Under the pieces are notes generated by a model. That model did no database searches, had not been told where the DNA came from, and saw only the letters and a list, made by a program, of their open reading frames with translations. Positions 15,967-22,510 of a stretch of DNA of 22,647 nt are shown here, one piece after another. The position numbers and the translations under genes are program-made. Location: assembly GCA_016293265.1 (NCBI GenBank), contig JAEDEN010000027.1, positions 1-22,647 on the forward strand, in the 5' to 3' direction. This stretch comes from Oscillospiraceae bacterium. GTDB lineage: Bacteria > Bacillota > Clostridia > Oscillospirales > Oscillospiraceae. The stretch's first letter is position 1, and each line of letters begins with the position of its first letter.

Positions 15967-16068
15967 TCACCGCATCCCCCGGATGAACCACAGCACCATC
16001 CTCAGCTCCCTCTCGTCCGCGCGGCGCAAAATCCTCACGATCTCCTCCAGCAGCCGCTCATTTTGCAT
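15967..16068 (-). CDS. 33-aa leader ORF of the cassette
   Basis: A 33-codon ORF with GGAAGGGGG upstream of its ATG at 16068. The product is charged and helical, ending in LRMVLWFIRGMR. It resembles short helical ORFs of the form ...DxRxLxLVxxFIRxL that recur in clostridial phages and genomes; this is recalled resemblance, not a search result. It is the first gene after the LexA box and ends 62 bp before the leader terminator. It could be a regulatory peptide, an antitermination sensor or a minor phage protein. Confidence 0.6.
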   Translation of the reverse strand: MQNERLLEEIVRILRRADERELRMVLWFIRGMR

Positions 16069-16088
16069 CCGCCCGCCCCCTTCCGATT

Positions 16089-16102
16089 GAAACATTTGTT
16101 CG
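16089..16102 (-). promoter_or_regulatory. LexA (DinR) SOS box
   Basis: On the minus strand CGAACAAATGTTTC matches every position of the Bacillus LexA/DinR consensus CGAACRNRYGTTYC. It lies just downstream of the predicted start site (about 16108) and upstream of the small ORF, a position where bound LexA would block transcription. This predicts that the cassette is induced on DNA damage. Confidence 0.78.
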
Positions 16103-16114
16103 ATTCATGATTCA

Positions 16115-16143
16115 AGTATAACACCAGTCTCATGGTAATGCAA
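16115..16143 (-). promoter_or_regulatory. Promoter of the virion cassette
   Basis: On the minus strand TATACT (16115-16120) is a good -10; a 17-bp spacer (16121-16137) leads to TTGCAT (16138-16143), a half-matching -35. A tandem TGAATCA/TGAATCG (7-bp period, about 16100-16113) lies between the -10 and the LexA box. A modest promoter that faces away from the kinase-like gene. Confidence 0.6.
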
Positions 16144-16177
16144 CCCATTTTTCACAAGTTTCTTGTCTTTCCTGCTG

Positions 16178-16206
16178 TTGACAGTCCATTTTCTTCCCCG
16201 TATAAT
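16178..16206 (+). promoter_or_regulatory. Perfect consensus sigma-A promoter
   Basis: TTGACA (16178-16183) and TATAAT (16201-16206) with a 17-bp spacer: both hexamers are exact consensus. It drives the small kinase-like gene from about 16213, so strong constitutive expression is expected. It points away from the phage cassette promoter. Confidence 0.9.
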
Positions 16207-16257
16207 AAAAAAGGACCGCCCCGCAGGACCATAAAACCGCCAAAAGGAGCCACGGCT

Positions 16258-16803
16258 ATGACACCTGATTTTCTCACCGTAAACGGCATTTCCTACCGCG
16301 TTTTGAGCCTTCTGGGCCTCGGAAAGGGCGGCTATTCCTACCTGGTAGAAAGCGCCGCCGGGGAGCGCTTCACCCTCAAGCAGATCCACCACGAGCCCTG
16401 CGCCTACTACCAATTCGGCGACAAGCTGGCCTCGGAGCTGCGGGACTATGAGCGCCTTTCCGCCCTGGGCGTACCCATGCCCCGCCTTCTGGCGGTGGAC
16501 CGGGAGGCAGAGCGCCTCCTGAAGGAATATGTGGAGGGGGACACCGTCTATGACCTGGTCCTCACCGGCCGTATGGAGGCACGCTGGCTGGACTGGATGG
16601 AAGCCCTATGCCCCCGGCTCTACGCCGCCGGGCTGAACATCGACTATTTTCCTACCAACTTCATCCCCCGGGGAGAGGGCCTCGTCTACGTGGATTATGA
16701 ATGCAACGGCTATATGGAGGAGTGGGATTTCCAGCACTGGGGCGTGAAGTACTGGTCCAGAACGCCGGACTTCCTGGCCTATGAGGCCCGGCGCCGCCCC
16801 TGA
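16258..16803 (+). CDS. Small protein-kinase-like protein
   Basis: 181 aa from ATG 16258 with AAAAGGAGC at good spacing. It is a mini-kinase fold: glycine loop LGLGKGGYSYLV (19-30), VAIK-type lysine K41 in FTLKQI, a possible helix C Glu at 60, catalytic-loop-like D129xxxxN134 in NIDYFPTNF, and a DFG-like D146 in YVDYE. This is shorter than a full Ser/Thr kinase (about 250-300 aa) and nearer to the Bud32/RIO/aminoglycoside-phosphotransferase type. Substrate unknown. It is probably a host gene, divergent from the phage cassette with 115 bp between the -10 and -35 elements' outer genes' promoters region shared, and carries its own consensus promoter. Confidence 0.78.
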   Translation: MTPDFLTVNGISYRVLSLLGLGKGGYSYLVESAAGERFTLKQIHHEPCAYYQFGDKLASELRDYERLSALGVPMPRLLAVDREAERLLKEYVEGDTVYDLVLTGRMEARWLDWMEALCPRLYAAGLNIDYFPTNFIPRGEGLVYVDYECNGYMEEWDFQHWGVKYWSRTPDFLAYEARRRP

Positions 16804-16831
16804 TTTTTCGAGAAAAATTTTTTCGCAGCAC

Positions 16832-16860
16832 TCGACAACGCTAAAGTGATGAAGTAAAAT
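16832..16860 (+). promoter_or_regulatory. Promoter of the T-box transcript
   Basis: TCGACA (16832-16837) and TAAAAT (16855-16860), 17 bp apart, each five of six to consensus. Transcription from about 16867 would begin just before T-box stem I, which supports the assignment. Confidence 0.75.
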
Positions 16861-16866
16861 GCAGAA

Positions 16867-17166
16867 AACCGATGAGGAAGAGTGAGTAAGCTTCATCCCC
16901 TTTTCCCAAGAGAGCTGCAGGCGGTGTGATTGCAGTGAAAAGCGTGGGGCTAAATGGACTTCCGAGGGCAATCAGAAACAAGGGCCGTTTTCAGGACCGG
17001 CACTTGAAGTATGTGAGACGGAGCATGACTCTCCGTGAACAAAGGTCTGCGTATGTTGGTACGCGCAAAGTGGGCGCATTATAAGGATGCGTCAAGCCGG
17101 GTGGCACCGCAGGAGTATTACATCCTGTCCCAGCAGATTTTATCTGGGACAGGATGTTGTTTTTTT
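16867..17166 (+). ncRNA. tRNA-Trp-sensing T-box riboswitch
   Basis: A leader of about 300 nt upstream of the trpB-like gene. It contains the T-box core GCCGGGTGGCACCGC (17096-17110), a stem I region (about 16870-17000) with a GGTGTGA distal element, and a specifier loop in which TGG (16955-16957) is followed by A. The bulge UGGC (17102-17105) would pair with the NCCA end of a tRNA whose discriminator is G, as in bacterial tRNA-Trp. A perfect 14-bp terminator stem (17120-17133 / 17144-17157) with a T-run ends it. Known mechanism: uncharged tRNA stabilises the antiterminator, so the gene is on when tryptophan is scarce. Confidence 0.92.
17120..17166 (+). terminator. T-box terminator
   Basis: A 14-bp perfect stem (17120-17133 with 17144-17157), 10-nt loop and a T-rich tract (17158-17166). 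In the T-box mechanism it competes with the antiterminator formed by the 17096-17110 core. Confidence 0.9.
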
Positions 17167-17198
17167 CTGTCCCAAACATTCAGAAAGGAGACAGAACC

Positions 17199-18572
17199 AT
17201 GGCAAACGAACACATCCCCTACAAGATCTATCTGGAAGAAAAGGAGATGCCCACGGCGTGGTACAACCTGCGGGCCGACATGAAGAACAAGCCGGCGCCC
17301 CTTCTCAATCCCGGAACCCACCGGCCCATGAGGGCCCAGGAGCTCTCCGGCGTCTTCTGCGACGAGCTGATCCGCCAGGAGCTGGACAACGACACCCCCT
17401 ATTTTGAGATTCCCGAAGAGATCCGCAGCTTTTACAAGATGTACCGCCCCTCTCCCCTGGTCCGGGCATACTGCCTGGAGGAAAAGCTCCAGACTCCCGC
17501 AAAGATCTACTACAAGTTCGAGGGCAACAACACCAGCGGCAGCCACAAGCTGAACTCCGCCATCGCCCAGGCCTACTACGCCAAGAAGCAGGGCCTCAAG
17601 GGCGTTACCACCGAGACGGGCGCCGGCCAGTGGGGCACCGCCCTTTCCATGGCCTGCTCCTACTTTGGCCTGGACTGCAAGGTGTACATGGTGAAGTGCT
17701 CCTACGAGCAAAAGCCCTTCCGCCGGGAGGTCATGCGCACCTACGGCGCATCGGTCACTCCCTCCCCCTCCATGGAGACCGAGGTGGGCAGGAAGATACT
17801 GGCGGAGCATCCGGGTACCACGGGAAGCCTGGGCTGTGCCATTTCCGAGGCGGTGGAAAAGGCGGTCACCAGCCAGGGCTACCGCTATGTGCTGGGCAGC
17901 GTGCTGAACCAGGTGCTGCTGCACCAGTCCGTCATCGGCCTGGAAACCAAGACCGCCCTGGACAAATACGGCATCAAGCCCGATATCATCACCGGCTGCG
18001 CCGGAGGCGGCTCCAACCTGGGCGGCCTGATCGCTCCCTTCATGGGGCAAAAGCTGCGGGGCGAGGCGGACTACCGTTTCATCGCCGTGGAACCCGCCTC
18101 CTGCCCCAGCTTCACCCGGGGCGTGTACGCCTATGATTTCTGCGATACCGGCATGGTTTGTCCCCTTGCGAAGATGTATACCCTGGGCAGCGGCTTCATC
18201 CCCTCTCCCAATCACGCAGGCGGCCTGCGTTATCACGGCATGAGCTCCATTCTCTCCCAGCTGTATCACGACGGCCTCATGGAGGCGGTCTCCGTCAAGC
18301 AGACGGAGGTCTTTGAAGCCGCCGAGCAGTTCGCCCGGGTGGAAGGCATCCTGCCCGCCCCCGAAAGCTCCCACGCCATCCGCGTGGCCATCGACGAGGC
18401 CCTCAAGTGCAAGGAGACCGGCGAGGCCAAAACCATCGTTTTCGGCCTGACCGGCACCGGCTACTTTGACATGGTGGCATATGAGAAGTTCCACAACGGA
18501 GAGATGAGCGATTACATCCCCACCGACGAGGAATTACAGCAGTATGCCGCACGGCTTCCGAAAATTGATTGA
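17199..18572 (+). CDS. trpB: TrpB2-type tryptophan synthase beta chain (TrpB-like)
   Basis: 457 aa from ATG 17199 with AAAGGAG. PLP enzyme of fold type II: the Schiff-base Lys is in GSHKLNSA (K117), the substrate loop is ETGAGQWG (about 147-154), and the phosphate-binding GGGSN loop comes after TGCA (about 280). The QWG form (where TrpB1 has QHG), the extended N-terminus, and length over 420 aa put it in the TrpB2/TrpB-like group. It condenses indole (or a precursor) with L-serine to make tryptophan. No trpA lies beside it, so it may salvage indole or partner with TrpA encoded elsewhere. It is the only gene in the T-box transcript and is followed by a strong terminator. Confidence 0.93.
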   Translation: MANEHIPYKIYLEEKEMPTAWYNLRADMKNKPAPLLNPGTHRPMRAQELSGVFCDELIRQELDNDTPYFEIPEEIRSFYKMYRPSPLVRAYCLEEKLQTPAKIYYKFEGNNTSGSHKLNSAIAQAYYAKKQGLKGVTTETGAGQWGTALSMACSYFGLDCKVYMVKCSYEQKPFRREVMRTYGASVTPSPSMETEVGRKILAEHPGTTGSLGCAISEAVEKAVTSQGYRYVLGSVLNQVLLHQSVIGLETKTALDKYGIKPDIITGCAGGGSNLGGLIAPFMGQKLRGEADYRFIAVEPASCPSFTRGVYAYDFCDTGMVCPLAKMYTLGSGFIPSPNHAGGLRYHGMSSILSQLYHDGLMEAVSVKQTEVFEAAEQFARVEGILPAPESSHAIRVAIDEALKCKETGEAKTIVFGLTGTGYFDMVAYEKFHNGEMSDYIPTDEELQQYAARLPKID

Positions 18573-18601
18573 TCTACCGTAAAACCTCATTCCAATTCAA
18601 A

Positions 18602-18636
18602 CGGCGGCAGGGATTTCTCCCTGCCGCCGCTTTTTT
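18602..18636 (+). terminator. Intrinsic terminator after trpB-like gene
   Basis: Perfect 12-bp stem CGGCGGCAGGGA/TCCCTGCCGCCG (18602-18613 with 18618-18629), 4-nt loop, then C and six T (18631-18636). It ends the trpB transcript; the opposing gene ends at 18682. Confidence 0.93.
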
Positions 18637-18681
18637 CAGGCGTATCTCAAATTGACGCTTCTGTTTTTCAAGGGAATCCCC

Positions 18682-20376
18682 TTATACCGTTCTCGTCACC
18701 ACACCGGAGAAGCTGAACCATCCCCTGGGGTCCCGGAGCGCGCCCACCAGATTCTCCCGCAGCTTCCAGGCCGTTCCCTCCTGGAAGAGGGGCGTCAGGG
18801 CCGCGTCGGAGAGCAGCAGATCCTCCGCGTCGTGGAGGCAGCCCATGCGGGCGGTGCCGTCGGCGGCGGTGGCGATGATGGACATGAGGGTATCGTAGGC
18901 GCTGTTTTCATAGCGGGCAACGTTGTGTTCGGAATCGGAAATCCAGTCCATGAGGAAGGATTCGGCATCGTTGCACTCCGCCGTCAATTCCACCCCGGCC
19001 ATGGTGAAGCCGCCGTTTTGGAGGGCCGCCTCCATTTCCTTGGCGGAAACCGGGACGGGAGTCAGCTGCATCCCGATGGCCGTGCGAAGCTGCCGGCACA
19101 GCTCGGAGGCCACAACGCCGCCGTTTCCCTCATCCACATAGAGGTATTCCAGCTCGCCCAGCTCCGCGCCGCTCTCATAGCCTGCCGCCGCCAGCATTTC
19201 CTGGGCGTCCAGGCAGTTCTGGGCGTAAAGCTGGGGGTCATTGTCGATGATGGCGCCGCCCCGGGCACGGAAATCCCCCTCCTCATTTTCCGGCACGCCC
19301 CGGGGCACCAGGCCCTCCGCGGCCGACGCCGTCACACCTGCGGCGGCGGCCAGGGCGTTGCGGTCAATGGCCTTCACCACCGCCTGGCGGATGCTCTGGT
19401 CCTGGAAGGGACCGTAGGCGCAGTTGAACACCAGGGCGCCGGTGGAGAGGGTGGGGATGGCCGTCCAGGCTTCGTCGGCCGCCAAGGCCGTCAAAGCCTC
19501 CTGGGTCAGGGGCCACAGAACGTCCGCCTCCCCGCTGTCGTAGAGGGCCTCTGCCTCCTCCGCCGTACCGGTGAAGCAAAAGCGGATGGCGGCGGGGCCG
19601 TTGTGTTTGCTGTGGTTATAGTACTTCTCACTGGCTGCCGCGGTAAGGGCCGTCCCCTCCTGCCAGTCCGTCACCAGATAGGGTCCGTTGACCACCAGGG
19701 CCGTGGGGTCGCTCCACCAAGGGGCCTGCTCCGTCTGGGAGGAGGCGCTCTGAGCATCGTCTTCACCGGTATTTTCGCCGGGGACCTCCCCCACCACATC
19801 TTCCCGCAGGGGCATGGTGGCGGGGGCGGTGCATACATCCCGCAGGAACCAGTCGTAATTGCCGTTCAGAACCACCACCAAGGTGGCATCGTTTTTCGCG
19901 CTCACCTGCAAAAGGGACAGGTCGCCGCTCTCCCGGGCCTCCTCATAGCCGCACACCACCTGCAAAAGGGAGGCGTGGGGGGATTCGTTGGCGGGGTCGA
20001 TAAGCCGCCGCCAGGCGTAGACGAAGTCCGCCGCCTTCACCGCCCGGCCGTCGGACCACTTGGCGCTGCGCAGGCGGAAGGTATAGGTCACGGTGCCGTC
20101 CACATTCGTCTCGCTGTCCACGCTTTTGGCCATGCCGCTGACGGCGGAGGTGGCGCCGTTTGCGTCCACGCTCAGGCGCATCAGGTTTTCATACAAATGG
20201 ACAAGAACCGTCTGCTCGCTGACTGTCTCGGCGTAGATGGGGTCCAGAGTCTGGGGCGCGGAGCCGACAGCCGCGGAAAGGGACAGCCCGTCGCTGTCCC
20301 TGGTGCAGCCGGCCAGCAGGGTACAGCAAAGGGCGGTGGCGGCCAGCAGGGCCGCCGTGCGTTTTAACATCTGCAT
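18682..20376 (-). CDS. Oligopeptide-type (SBP_bac_5) solute-binding lipoprotein
   Basis: 564 aa from ATG 20376, chosen for a well-placed GAGAGG. A GTG at 20394 overlapping the helicase stop is the alternative. The signal peptide ends in lipobox LAGC, with the acylated Cys at residue 24. The mature domain begins LSAAVGSAPQTLDPIYAE, the OppA-family hallmark, with FRLRSAKWSDGR and DFVYAWRRL at about residues 94-118, and a Thr/Ser/Glu-rich insert near 190-210. The family binds peptides, nickel or other solutes outside the cell for an ABC permease. No permease or ATPase gene accompanies it. It is 14 bp downstream of a DEAD-box helicase gene, probably co-transcribed; ligand unknown. Confidence 0.9.
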   Translation of the reverse strand: MQMLKRTAALLAATALCCTLLAGCTRDSDGLSLSAAVGSAPQTLDPIYAETVSEQTVLVHLYENLMRLSVDANGATSAVSGMAKSVDSETNVDGTVTYTFRLRSAKWSDGRAVKAADFVYAWRRLIDPANESPHASLLQVVCGYEEARESGDLSLLQVSAKNDATLVVVLNGNYDWFLRDVCTAPATMPLREDVVGEVPGENTGEDDAQSASSQTEQAPWWSDPTALVVNGPYLVTDWQEGTALTAAASEKYYNHSKHNGPAAIRFCFTGTAEEAEALYDSGEADVLWPLTQEALTALAADEAWTAIPTLSTGALVFNCAYGPFQDQSIRQAVVKAIDRNALAAAAGVTASAAEGLVPRGVPENEEGDFRARGGAIIDNDPQLYAQNCLDAQEMLAAAGYESGAELGELEYLYVDEGNGGVVASELCRQLRTAIGMQLTPVPVSAKEMEAALQNGGFTMAGVELTAECNDAESFLMDWISDSEHNVARYENSAYDTLMSIIATAADGTARMGCLHDAEDLLLSDAALTPLFQEGTAWKLRENLVGALRDPRGWFSFSGVVTRTV

Positions 20377-20390
20377 AGATCGCCTCTCGG

Positions 20391-21557
20391 TCACTTGCTT
20401 TCCACCACGGAAAGCTTTCCATCCTCGCCGAACTTCACGGGGATGATCTCGTTGCGGGTCTTCTGGGCAATATCCTCGATACGCAGCTTGGCGGGGTAAT
20501 CCGCGATCAGGCTCACGGCAACACCCTGGCGGCGGGCGCGGCCGGTGCGGCCGATGCGGTGGACATAGTCCTGGTTCTCATCGGGCACATCGCAGTTGAA
20601 CACGATGTCCACATCGTCCACATCAATGCCGCGGGCGGCCACATCGGTGGAGACGAACACCCGCAGCTTCCCCTGGCGGAAGCGGTCCATCACCTGCTCC
20701 CGGCGCTTCTGGGGGATGTCGCCGTGAATGCACTCGGCCTCCACGCCCTCCATCTGGAGAAACTTGGTGATGCGCTCCGTGGAGCCCTTGGTGTTGCAAA
20801 AGGCCATGCAGCGGTCAAAGCCGGTCTCCTCCAGGATGCGGGCGATGGTGGAGGCCTTCTCGTTCTGGGCCACCTCCATGCGGAACTGCTTGATGTCGGG
20901 CTTGTTCTGCTCGTCCTCCCGGACGGTGATCTCTACCGCGTCCCGCTGGTAGACCCAGGCGATGTCCATGACCTCCCTGGAGATGGTGGCGGAGAACAAC
21001 CCCAGGTTGCGGCGCTTGTTCATCTTATCCAGAAGCCGGGTCACATCGTGGATGAAGCCCATGTCCAGCATCCGGTCAGCCTCGTCCAGCACCACGGTCT
21101 GGGCCGTTTCCACCCGGACGGTGCGGCGCTTCATGTGGTCGGCCAGGCGGCCGGGGGTAGCCACCACGATCTGGGGCCGCTTTTTCAGCGTGTCGATCTG
21201 CCTGCCGATGGGCTGTCCCCCGTAGAGGCACACGCACCGCACCCCGGCCTTAAAGGTGGCCAGGAGCCGCAGCTCGTCGGTGATCTGGATGGCCAGCTCC
21301 CGGGTGGGGGCCAGGATCACGGCCTGGACATTCTCATCGGCGGGGTCGATGTGCTCCACAATGGGGATGCCGTAGGCAAAGGTCTTGCCGGTGCCGGTGG
21401 GGGCCTTGGCAGTCACGTCCTTCCAGTCCATCATGGGGGGGATGCACCCGGCCTGGACGGGGGTAGACCACTCAATATTGCGCTGGGCAATGGCGCGCAG
21501 AATCTCCGGCGAGAGGTTCAAGCTCTCAAACCGGACGCCCTGAGTGAATTCTTCCAT
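20391..21557 (-). CDS. DEAD-box ATP-dependent RNA helicase
   Basis: 388 aa from ATG 21557 with GAGGA upstream. Residues in order: Q motif with F10 and Q35, motif I APTGTGKT (52-59), Ia PTRELA (84-89), GG doublet (113-114), TPGR (134-137), II DEAD (158-161), III SAT (189-191), then a second RecA-like domain with the HRIGRTGR motif VI. It stops soon after the core, so it lacks the long C-terminal RNA-binding extension of DbpA/CsdA types. Such enzymes remodel rRNA, ribosome assembly intermediates and mRNA. A long, structured 5' leader precedes it. An in-frame ATG 99 bp upstream is rejected for an Arg/Pro-rich low-quality leader. Cold or growth control of the leader is possible but not shown. Confidence 0.93.
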   Translation of the reverse strand: MEEFTQGVRFESLNLSPEILRAIAQRNIEWSTPVQAGCIPPMMDWKDVTAKAPTGTGKTFAYGIPIVEHIDPADENVQAVILAPTRELAIQITDELRLLATFKAGVRCVCLYGGQPIGRQIDTLKKRPQIVVATPGRLADHMKRRTVRVETAQTVVLDEADRMLDMGFIHDVTRLLDKMNKRRNLGLFSATISREVMDIAWVYQRDAVEITVREDEQNKPDIKQFRMEVAQNEKASTIARILEETGFDRCMAFCNTKGSTERITKFLQMEGVEAECIHGDIPQKRREQVMDRFRQGKLRVFVSTDVAARGIDVDDVDIVFNCDVPDENQDYVHRIGRTGRARRQGVAVSLIADYPAKLRIEDIAQKTRNEIIPVKFGEDGKLSVVESK

Positions 21558-21611
21558 AATCAGTCCTCGTTTTCTTTCTCTCGCGGGCAGGGGGTCTTTT
21601 CCCGCGCCGTT

Positions 21612-21650
21612 CCTTCCGGAAGGCGGGTCCCGAAGCCCCTCCGGGGCTTC
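21612..21650 (-). promoter_or_regulatory. Structured 5' leader of the helicase gene
   Basis: The leader (about 21558-21686) holds a perfect 8-bp stem GAAGCCCC/GGGGCTTC with a 3-nt loop (21632-21650) and a 12-bp palindrome CCTTCCGGAAGG (21612-21623). No T-run follows, so no terminator is seen. Helicase genes of this type often have leaders that control their own translation; that is inference here. Confidence 0.45.
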
Positions 21651-21692
21651 CCGCACATTGTTTTTGTCGCATAATATACCAGTTTAATTGAT

Positions 21693-21721
21693 ATTATACA
21701 GTCCCCGGCGGAAAATGTAAA
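21693..21721 (-). promoter_or_regulatory. Promoter of the helicase gene
   Basis: Minus strand: -35 TTTACA (21716-21721) and perfect -10 TATAAT (21693-21698), 17-bp spacer. Start expected near 21686, giving a leader of about 130 nt. A 7-bp inverted repeat ATAATAT/ATATTAT spans the -10 and downstream bases. Confidence 0.8.
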
Positions 21722-21837
21722 GCACCGGCGGGTCCCCTTTCCCCCGAAAAATCACAGGATCTGCGGAGAAATCCCCCAAAAAGCAGCCTCCCGCACCCGC
21801 TTTGGGGGCCGGAGGGGCCCATCTGACGCCAAATGTC

Positions 21838-21866
21838 TTGCCAGGGGCCGCCGGAGATGGTATCCT
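21838..21866 (+). promoter_or_regulatory. Promoter of the YgjP-like gene
   Basis: TTGCCA (21838-21843) and TATCCT (21861-21866), 17-bp spacer. The ATG at 21873 is only 6 bp beyond the -10, so the transcript would start at or beside the start codon. An inverted repeat CCCCCAAA (21773-21780)/TTTGGGGG (21801-21808) lies between this and the helicase promoter. Confidence 0.55.
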
Positions 21867-21872
21867 GTTCCC

Positions 21873-22388
21873 ATGATGACTTATGAACTGATCCGCTCCA
21901 AGAGACGGACCCTATCTCTTGAGATCACAAAGGACTGCCGGGTGCTGGTGCGCGCCCCCCTGAGGCTTTCCAAGGAAACCATCGACCGCTTCGTCTCCGG
22001 CCAAGGAGACTGGATCGCCGCCCATCTGGAGGCCGCCTGCCAGCGGGCCCAGACCGCCCCGCCTCCGGCCACGGAGGAGGAGATCGCAGTCCTGAAGGAG
22101 CGGGCCCGGGCGGTGCTGCCCGGGAAGGTGGCCTATTGGAGCGCTGTGACGGGGCTCAGGCCCACCGGGCTGCGGATCACCACGGCCCGGAAGCGATACG
22201 GAAGCTGCAGCGGCACCAACAGCCTTTGCTTTTCCTGCTTTCTCATGAATTACCCGGAGGAGGCCATCGACCTGGTGGTGGTGCACGAACTGTGCCACAT
22301 CCGGGAGAAGAACCACGGGCCCGGCTTCTACGCCCTCCTTGCAAAATACCTGCCTGACCACCGGGAGCGGAAAAAGCTGCTGAAATAA
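21873..22388 (+). CDS. YgjP-type (DUF45) zinc metallopeptidase-like protein
   Basis: 171 aa. The C-terminal part carries HELCH (138-142) and a further His at 148, a zinc-protease HExxH-type motif (H138, E139, H142). A KRYGSCS segment (about 108-114) precedes it, where relatives have RWGSCS. This arrangement is that of the YgjP-like/DUF45 family (about 170-240 aa), so this is a short member. The cellular substrate of the family is not established. It starts ATG-ATG at 21873. There is no ribosome site at normal spacing (a GGAG is 16 bp away), which fits a leaderless mRNA. It has no signal peptide, so it is cytoplasmic, and is divergent from the helicase gene. Confidence 0.9.
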   Translation: MMTYELIRSKRRTLSLEITKDCRVLVRAPLRLSKETIDRFVSGQGDWIAAHLEAACQRAQTAPPPATEEEIAVLKERARAVLPGKVAYWSAVTGLRPTGLRITTARKRYGSCSGTNSLCFSCFLMNYPEEAIDLVVVHELCHIREKNHGPGFYALLAKYLPDHRERKKLLK

Positions 22389-22464
22389 AGAAATGCCGCC
22401 CAAGTGCTCCATCTCATAGGGAAACAAAGTAAACCCCCAGGGGCACTACCGGTACGGAATAAAT

Positions 22465-22510
22465 GAAATAGCCGCAATTTATCCTTCGATGAATTGCGGC
22501 TATTTCTTTT
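22465..22510 (+). terminator. Intrinsic terminator after the YgjP-like gene
   Basis: A perfect 15-bp stem GAAATAGCCGCAATT/AATTGCGGCTATTTC (22465-22479 with 22492-22506), 12-nt loop and a T-run (22507-22511). AT-rich ends on both sides may let it work in both directions. Confidence 0.88.

Larger units (their letters stand above)
1950..16143 (-). mobile_element. Compact phage-derived virion cassette (short-tailed type), no integrase
   Basis: Fifteen collinear minus-strand genes run from a LexA-controlled promoter region (about 16089-16143) to 1950. The order is: small ORF, small terminase, large terminase, scaffold, capsid, membrane protein, portal, connector, hub-like protein, fibre, two tail-surface proteins, XhlA-like, holin, endolysin and a helical protein. 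All reading frames are intact. Tape measure, tail tube, sheath, integrase, excisionase, repressor and replication genes are absent. Base composition is like that of the flanks. I found no tRNA or clear direct repeats at either end. It is either an eroded prophage or a domesticated particle. Confidence 0.85.

Noticed and set aside
1950..16143. Attachment sites, tRNA target or CRISPR near the cassette
   Set aside because: I compared the end regions by eye and found no convincing direct repeat, no tRNA gene and no spaced repeats; a systematic repeat search was not possible.
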